From Bacteriovorax stolpii (GTDB taxonomy: Bacteria > Bdellovibrionota > Bacteriovoracia > Bacteriovoracales > Bacteriovoracaceae), in assembly GCA_945890905.1 (NCBI GenBank), contig CAMDDI010000137.1:1-8972 (forward strand): DNA of 8,972 bases, in the 5' to 3' direction. Both the position numbers and the translations under genes were made by a program. Positions 5,219 to 8,972 of this stretch are shown piece by piece. The notes under the pieces were generated by a model. That model was given only the letters and a program-made list of their open reading frames with translations. It searched no databases and was not told where the DNA came from. Numbering within the stretch: position 1 is the stretch's first letter; each line of letters starts with the position of its first letter.

Positions 5219-6352
5219 ATGAGTAGTGTTTTTCAGGATGCCATTGCTAATCTCTTGTCTCCCATCGGAGACTTGCTCAAAGACCCTACGGTGTCTGAGA
5301 TTATGATCAATGGACCTTTTGAAATTTTCGTTGAAAGAAAAGGGATGGTCTCACGCGTTCCTAATAAATTTGCTGACGATGAATCACTTATGGCCTCAAT
5401 GCGGGCAGTGGCCCAACGTGTGGGTCGAGTCATAGATGCTGATAATCCACGCCTTGATGCCCGACTACCTGATGGCTCGCGTATCGCAGTTGTTATTCCA
5501 CCCATGGCCACATCAGGTGTTACAGTTGCGATTCGTAAATTCTCCGAGGAAAAACTCGGACTCAAAGATCTTATTAATTTTGGTTCTGTATCTCCTGAAG
5601 GTGCACGCTTCTTAGATTGCATTATGTACCTGGGAAAAAATACTATTGTGAGTGGAGGAACCGGTTCAGGTAAAACCACTATGCTCAATGTTTTGGGTGG
5701 AAGAATGCCCAAGCATCAGCGCCTTCTTATTATTGAAGATGCGGCAGAACTTCAAGTGAAGGCCGATCACGTTGTTCGGTTTGAAACACGTAAGGCCCAG
5801 CCTGATCGAGGTATTAAAGAAGTCTCCATCCGTGACCTTATGGAATCAGCACTTCGACTTCGCCCTGACCGGATTATCGTAGGGGAAGTCAGAGGTCCAG
5901 AAGCTCTTGATCTTTTAAATGCAATGGGAACAGGTCATGACGGTTCTATGGGAACTGTTCACGCTAATAGTCCAACAGGTGCATGTACTCGTCTTGAAAC
6001 CCTTTGTCTGATGGGCGAAACAAAAATTCCACCTGATGCCATTCGCACCATGGTGGGAAGCACAGTTCAGATTGTGGTTCAGTGTGCTCGTTATCATGAT
6101 GGTGGACGGCGAACTTCTCACATCTCTGAAGTTTTAGGTGTAGATGAGCACGGACGTTATGTGGTGCGAGATATCTTCCGTTGGGTTCAAACCGGAAAAG
6201 ATCCTCAGACAGGCAAATACATAGGTGAAATGGTTCCGACAGGTTATGTTCCTTCATTCTTTGAAGAATTTGTTTCTAATAAGCTTCCATTCCCAAGAAC
6301 AAGTTTCAAACCGCCTGAATGGGCAGTGGCACATCTCAAAAAAGCGGCTTAA
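5219..6352 (+). CDS. cpaF: CpaF/TadA-type secretion ATPase (Flp/Tad pilus family)
   Basis: This 377-aa cytoplasmic hexameric ATPase belongs to the GspE/PilT-VirB11 superfamily, CpaF branch, which drives Tad (Flp) pilus assembly and retraction. Visible landmarks are an N-terminal domain with LLKDPTVSEIMINGP (19-33), DARLPDGSRI (80-89), Walker A GGTGSGKT (146-153), Asp box LLIIEDAAEL (169-178), Walker B RPDRIIVGEVRGPEA (215-229), His box GHDGSMGTVHAN (239-250), and a C-terminal IGEMVPTGYVPSFFEE stretch. All catalytic motifs are intact. It is shorter at the N terminus than many CpaF proteins (about 430-470 aa), lacking the extra helical segment. AAGGA overlaps the upstream stop and sits 8 nt before the ATG, implying coupling to the cupredoxin-like gene. 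No other tad genes are in the window, so its machine must be encoded elsewhere. The symbol denotes family, not proven orthology. Confidence 0.92.
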   Translation: MSSVFQDAIANLLSPIGDLLKDPTVSEIMINGPFEIFVERKGMVSRVPNKFADDESLMASMRAVAQRVGRVIDADNPRLDARLPDGSRIAVVIPPMATSGVTVAIRKFSEEKLGLKDLINFGSVSPEGARFLDCIMYLGKNTIVSGGTGSGKTTMLNVLGGRMPKHQRLLIIEDAAELQVKADHVVRFETRKAQPDRGIKEVSIRDLMESALRLRPDRIIVGEVRGPEALDLLNAMGTGHDGSMGTVHANSPTGACTRLETLCLMGETKIPPDAIRTMVGSTVQIVVQCARYHDGGRRTSHISEVLGVDEHGRYVVRDIFRWVQTGKDPQTGKYIGEMVPTGYVPSFFEEFVSNKLPFPRTSFKPPEWAVAHLKKAA

Positions 6353-6372
6353 AGAACGCGCCGCCAACAGTC

Positions 6373-6400
6373 TTTCCAAATTTTAGGACTTAGGTAGAAT
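6373..6400 (+). promoter_or_regulatory. Candidate promoter for enolase
   Basis: TTTCCA (6373-6378, 4 of 6 to consensus), 16 nt, then TAGAAT (6395-6400, 5 of 6) give a predicted start near 6407 and a short leader carrying AAAGGAG. The 72-nt gap contains no clear terminator for the preceding gene, so read-through into enolase is also possible. Confidence 0.4.
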
Positions 6401-6424
6401 AAGGGCACTTTCAAAGGAGCCTCT

Positions 6425-7705
6425 ATGAGTACCATTACTAAAGTACATGCCCGTCAAATTTTGGATTCACGCGGAAATCCAACCATCGAAGTTGATGTGG
6501 TGACTGATCGAGGAATCATTGGCCGAGCTTCAGTACCATCTGGTGCTTCAACTGGAAGTCGTGAGGCCCTAGAGCTTCGTGATGGCGATAAATCAAAGTT
6601 TATGGGTAAAGGTGTTCTCAAGGCCGTTGATAATGTAAATAAAATCATTGCTCCTAAACTCATGGGAAAAAGTGTTTTTGAACAAAGAGCTCTAGATCAT
6701 TTAATGATTGAATTGGACGGAACAGAAAATAAAGATAAGCTCGGTGCCAATGCCATCCTTGGTGTGTCTATGGCAATCTGCCGGGCCGCTGCTCTTGAAA
6801 AAAATAAACCTATCTACCGCTACCTCTTTGAAGATTTAAAAATTCCCAATGCAGTGGGAAAACTGCGCCTGCCAACTCCACTTATGAACATCATCAATGG
6901 GGGAGCACACGCATCGAATAACTTAGATATTCAAGAGTTCATGATTGTTCCTCATATGAAGAAGAGCTTCTCAGAAAATTTAAGAGCGGGAGTTGAAGTT
7001 TTTCATCACTTGAAAAAAGTTTTAGATGAAAAAGGTTATTCAACCAATGTGGGTGACGAGGGTGGTTTTGCTCCAAGTTTAAAATCCCACGATGAAGCTA
7101 TTGAATGCATTTTGATGGCCATTGATAAGGCCGGGTATAAAGCTGGAACTGATATCTCCATTTCTCTTGATTGTGCTGCTTCTGAATTTTATAAAGATGG
7201 CTTGTATGAGATGCAAGGGAAGAAATACACGTCAGCAGAAATGATTCCTTACTACGATCACATGACAAAAATTGCACCCATCTATTCTATTGAAGATGGA
7301 TTTGATGAAAGTGATCAGAAGGGCTTCATTGCTTTTCAAGCTCAATTGGGAAATAGACTGGTGAACGTGGGAGATGATCTGTTTGTGACTAATGCAAAAA
7401 TTCTAAAGCGCGGAATTGACCAAAAAGAAGCGAATGCAATTTTGGTTAAAGTAAACCAAATCGGCTCTCTGTCTGAAACTTTTGATACTTTGAAACTTGC
7501 TTTTGATAATGGTTTTAAGGCCATTATCTCTCACCGCTCGGGTGAAACGGCCGATTCATTCATTGCTGATTTGGCCGTAGCATCGGGTGCTGGTCACATC
7601 AAAACTGGATCTGCCTCTCGTTCTGATCGAATCGAGAAATATAATCAACTTCTGAGAATCGAAGAAGAAATGGGTTCAGCTGCCGTCTTTGAACCTGTAA
7701 AGTAG
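6425..7705 (+). CDS. eno: Enolase (phosphopyruvate hydratase)
   Basis: Enolase interconverts 2-phosphoglycerate and phosphoenolpyruvate in glycolysis and gluconeogenesis, in the cytoplasm; in many bacteria it is also part of the RNA degradosome. At 426 aa it has normal full length. The N-terminal domain starts ARQILDSRGNPTIEVDV and carries the mobile loop SGASTG. The barrel domain carries VGDEGGFAPS with acid Glu212, metal ligands Asp249 (ISLDCAAS), Glu290 (YSIEDG) and the GDDL Asp at 317, and base Lys342 (ILVKVNQIGS). SHRSGETAD and KTGSASRSDRIEKYNQLLRIEEE complete the family pattern. One small deviation is HASNN where HADNN is usual. AAAGGAG lies 5 nt before the ATG, a strong ribosome site befitting high expression. 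It appears monocistronic, ending in a hairpin. Confidence 0.98.
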   Translation: MSTITKVHARQILDSRGNPTIEVDVVTDRGIIGRASVPSGASTGSREALELRDGDKSKFMGKGVLKAVDNVNKIIAPKLMGKSVFEQRALDHLMIELDGTENKDKLGANAILGVSMAICRAAALEKNKPIYRYLFEDLKIPNAVGKLRLPTPLMNIINGGAHASNNLDIQEFMIVPHMKKSFSENLRAGVEVFHHLKKVLDEKGYSTNVGDEGGFAPSLKSHDEAIECILMAIDKAGYKAGTDISISLDCAASEFYKDGLYEMQGKKYTSAEMIPYYDHMTKIAPIYSIEDGFDESDQKGFIAFQAQLGNRLVNVGDDLFVTNAKILKRGIDQKEANAILVKVNQIGSLSETFDTLKLAFDNGFKAIISHRSGETADSFIADLAVASGAGHIKTGSASRSDRIEKYNQLLRIEEEMGSAAVFEPVK

Positions 7706-7714
7706 TAGAATGAG

Positions 7715-7748
7715 GAGGGGGAGTATCTGCCCCCTCATATTTTGTTTG
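7715..7748 (+). terminator. Probable Rho-independent terminator after enolase
   Basis: GAGGGGG (7715-7721) pairs perfectly with CCCCCTC (7730-7736) across an 8-nt loop, followed by ATATTTTGTTT. The stem is GC-rich and starts 10 nt after the enolase stop. The T tract is interrupted, so efficiency may be moderate. Confidence 0.7.
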
Positions 7749-7774
7749 TGATCCTGGTCATACCCTCTTAAAAT
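7746..7774 (+). promoter_or_regulatory. Candidate promoter for the 2H-phosphoesterase-like gene
   Basis: TTGTGA (7746-7751, 4 of 6) and TAAAAT (7769-7774, 5 of 6) are separated by 17 nt, immediately after the enolase terminator. The predicted start near 7781 leaves a leader of about 16 nt containing GGGGG 5 nt before the ATG. Confidence 0.4.
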
Positions 7775-7796
7775 AAAGGGAGATCTGGGGGTCCCC

Positions 7797-8399
7797 ATGA
7801 GCACAAAGCTTTTTGTTGGTCTTACATTTTTCCAAGATAATTCTTTCGCAAAAAATATTGAAAGCTTCCGCTCTCGATTTGATCCCAAGTACCACAACAC
7901 TCCTTATCTTCATTTGCCCATTATTCCTCCTTTTGAAATCGAGGCCAGTGAAGTTAAAAAGCTCAAAGGTGAGTTAGAAGAAGAGCTTGAAGCCTTCTTC
8001 TTTGAAAATACCGCCAATCATTCTCTGAAATTTACAGGTATGGATGTTCATGAGTATAAAAAGAACAAAATTCTCTATCTCAATCCGGTCATAGAAGAAG
8101 ACTTATCTTTCTGCCAAGAGTCTCTCTTTGCTATCTGTCAGTCCTACATTTCTGATAGGACCAAAAAGATGAAAGATTTAAAGAAAACCTTTCTCACCAT
8201 TGGTCGCTACAATGAAACCTATGACCTTCATTCTTCCATTGAGCTGGCCCGAAGAGAGTTTCAAGAATTCACTTCTCTGTCTTACGAGTCCATTTGTCTC
8301 TTCTCAAAAAGTAATGGCATCTGGTACCGCGAAGCTGCTTTGGTGAATTTTGAGAAACCTGCCAACACTTTTTTACAAACAAACCCAGTGCCCGTATAA
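7797..8399 (+). CDS. 2H-phosphoesterase-like (LigT/YjcG-type) protein with altered catalytic motifs
   Basis: This 200-aa soluble protein resembles YjcG-like members of the 2'-5' RNA ligase/2H phosphoesterase superfamily. RSRFDPKYHNTPYLHLPIIPPFEI (25-48 region) lines up with the family's YDPxYxxxPPHITLxxPFE. A second repeat ends KKTFLTIGRY (129-138), where active members have HxTLGR. Family enzymes act on cyclic phosphodiesters using two HxT/S motifs. Here the first reads His39-Leu-Pro41 and the second Phe132-Leu-Thr134, so one catalytic His is gone and one Thr is Pro. It is therefore probably non-catalytic or altered in function. No signal peptide is seen. The start has GGGGG 5 nt upstream within a GGGGTCCCC palindrome, so the ribosome site is unusual. 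The stop codon lies inside the -10 element of the next gene. Confidence 0.7.
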   Translation: MSTKLFVGLTFFQDNSFAKNIESFRSRFDPKYHNTPYLHLPIIPPFEIEASEVKKLKGELEEELEAFFFENTANHSLKFTGMDVHEYKKNKILYLNPVIEEDLSFCQESLFAICQSYISDRTKKMKDLKKTFLTIGRYNETYDLHSSIELARREFQEFTSLSYESICLFSKSNGIWYREAALVNFEKPANTFLQTNPVPV

Positions 8400-8400
8400 T
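8372..8400 (+). promoter_or_regulatory. Near-consensus sigma70 promoter of the outer-membrane protein gene
   Basis: TTTACA (8372-8377, 5 of 6) is separated by exactly 17 nt from a perfect TATAAT (8395-8400). It is the best promoter match noticed in the window. It lies in the last codons of the preceding gene, whose TAA stop is within the -10 box. A start 7 nt past the -10 falls at 8407, the A of the next ATG, predicting a leaderless or nearly leaderless mRNA. Confidence 0.75.
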
Positions 8401-8406
8401 TTGGGG

Positions 8407-8972
8407 ATGAAATCAATCTTCTTCATTTTGAGTGCCATCCTAGCACATGCTGCTTTTGCGCAGACAAGCTATGTTCCCTCGACAAAATTACTCAAAAAGA
8501 AAGGCTACCAATTTAATCTTGGTGGAGATTACTTTCAAACATCAAAGCCCTTAGATAAAACTGGCAAGGGTGAAACCTTAGCTGATGGAAATAAATTCAA
8601 CCGTATTCAAGGTGAAGTATCTGGTTACTATGGGGCCACCAGTGATCTGCAATTTGGGTTTGGTGTCCGATACCGTAAAAATAGCTCAACTCTGGTTGAT
8701 TCCACTACCAATTTAACCACCACTCCCACAAGCAGTGGTGTGGAATCAACATTCTTAAGTCTTAAGTACGCTTTCAAACCTGTGGATCAACTTCAGTACA
8801 CTCTTGAAGGAATGTTTCGTTACACTCCATATACCAATGAAGAGTACACAACCACTTCAGACCCCAATGCCATGATCTTAGGGGACGATGGAAATGAATA
8901 CTCTGGAGGATTAGGTGTCACTTATTCTTCTAAGGGAAATAACTATCTCACGGTGAGAGGTGGTTTAAGAAG
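8407..8972 (+). CDS. Outer-membrane beta-barrel protein, N-terminal part (runs off the right edge)
   Basis: The reading frame stays open for 188 codons to the edge of the window and is incomplete there. The protein starts with a clear signal peptide (MKSIFFILSAILAHAAFA, cut after AFA, mature Gln19). The mature part has alternating polar/hydrophobic and aromatic-rich strands separated by Gly/Asn/Thr-rich turns, for example YQFNLGGDYF, LQFGFGVRYRKN, LQYTLEGMFRYTPY and NEYSGGLGVTY. This is the pattern of an outer-membrane beta-barrel. I do not recognise a specific family; a porin-like or transport barrel would be possible. The start is fixed by the signal peptide; no usable Shine-Dalgarno precedes it, as GGGG directly abuts the ATG. 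The gene begins 7 nt after the 2H-like gene but has its own strong promoter. Confidence 0.8.
   Translation, partial: MKSIFFILSAILAHAAFAQTSYVPSTKLLKKKGYQFNLGGDYFQTSKPLDKTGKGETLADGNKFNRIQGEVSGYYGATSDLQFGFGVRYRKNSSTLVDSTTNLTTTPTSSGVESTFLSLKYAFKPVDQLQYTLEGMFRYTPYTNEEYTTTSDPNAMILGDDGNEYSGGLGVTYSSKGNNYLTVRGGLR

Noticed and set aside
5233..6257. Long minus-strand and alternative-frame open frames inside the CpaF-type, enolase and FKBP genes
   Set aside because: They overlap well-supported genes, show no family motifs and lack ribosome sites, so they are treated as shadows.
6344..6364. GCGGC/GCCGC hairpin at the end of the CpaF-type gene as a terminator
   Set aside because: The stem is only 5 bp with an 11-nt loop and no T tract follows.
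7787..7796. GGGGTCCCC as a hairpin blocking translation of the 2H-like gene
   Set aside because: A one-base loop cannot fold; at most it could pair with other sequence or between molecules.

Overview
The window looks like chromosomal DNA of a moderately AT-rich Gram-negative bacterium. It encodes a FecCD-type uptake ABC transporter, a lipoprotein FKBP, several exported proteins and an outer-membrane beta-barrel. The mix of an orphan CpaF-type secretion ATPase and exported Cys-rich metalloproteases would suit a predatory Bdellovibrionota (Bacteriovorax/Peredibacter-like) genome. That placement is inference only; no 16S gene or other phylogenetic marker except enolase is present.

Layout. (1) 1-1557, plus strand: the tail of a probable substrate-binding protein, a compact ABC ATPase and a FecCD-family permease. 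These are packed with a 1-nt gap and then a 1-nt stop/start overlap, so they look like one iron-siderophore/haem/cobalamin-type importer operon. (2) 1601-2353: an FKBP peptidyl-prolyl isomerase lipoprotein with its own candidate promoter, ended by a strong hairpin terminator that also serves the converging minus-strand gene. (3) 2415-4263, minus strand: two tandem paralogues encoding exported, cysteine-rich proteins with HExxH plus EGQ(A/S)D motifs (M48-like metalloproteases). A perfect TTCG-loop terminator lies between them. (4) 4423-6352, plus strand: a stand-alone YqfO/NIF3-insert-domain protein, a small exported cupredoxin-fold protein whose copper ligands appear to be missing, and a CpaF/TadA-type ATPase. 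The last two are 11 nt apart and probably co-transcribed. (5) 6425-7705: enolase with candidate promoter and terminator. (6) 7797-8399: a 2H-phosphoesterase-like protein with one catalytic His replaced. (7) 8407 to the right edge: the start of an outer-membrane beta-barrel gene.

Most notable observations. The last gene sits under a near-consensus promoter (TTTACA, 17 nt, TATAAT) whose predicted +1 is exactly the A of its ATG, which predicts a leaderless mRNA. The twin metalloproteases share eight cysteines and differ by a Gly/Ser/Trp-rich insertion beside the zinc site. The cupredoxin has Cys where the first copper His is expected and lacks the usual His and Met; its Shine-Dalgarno lies in an 8-bp inverted repeat. 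The 2H protein has HLP and FLT in place of the two HxT motifs. I see no CRISPR array, insertion sequence, tRNA or rRNA. The window is mostly ordinary chromosome, with a few lineage-specific exported proteins.
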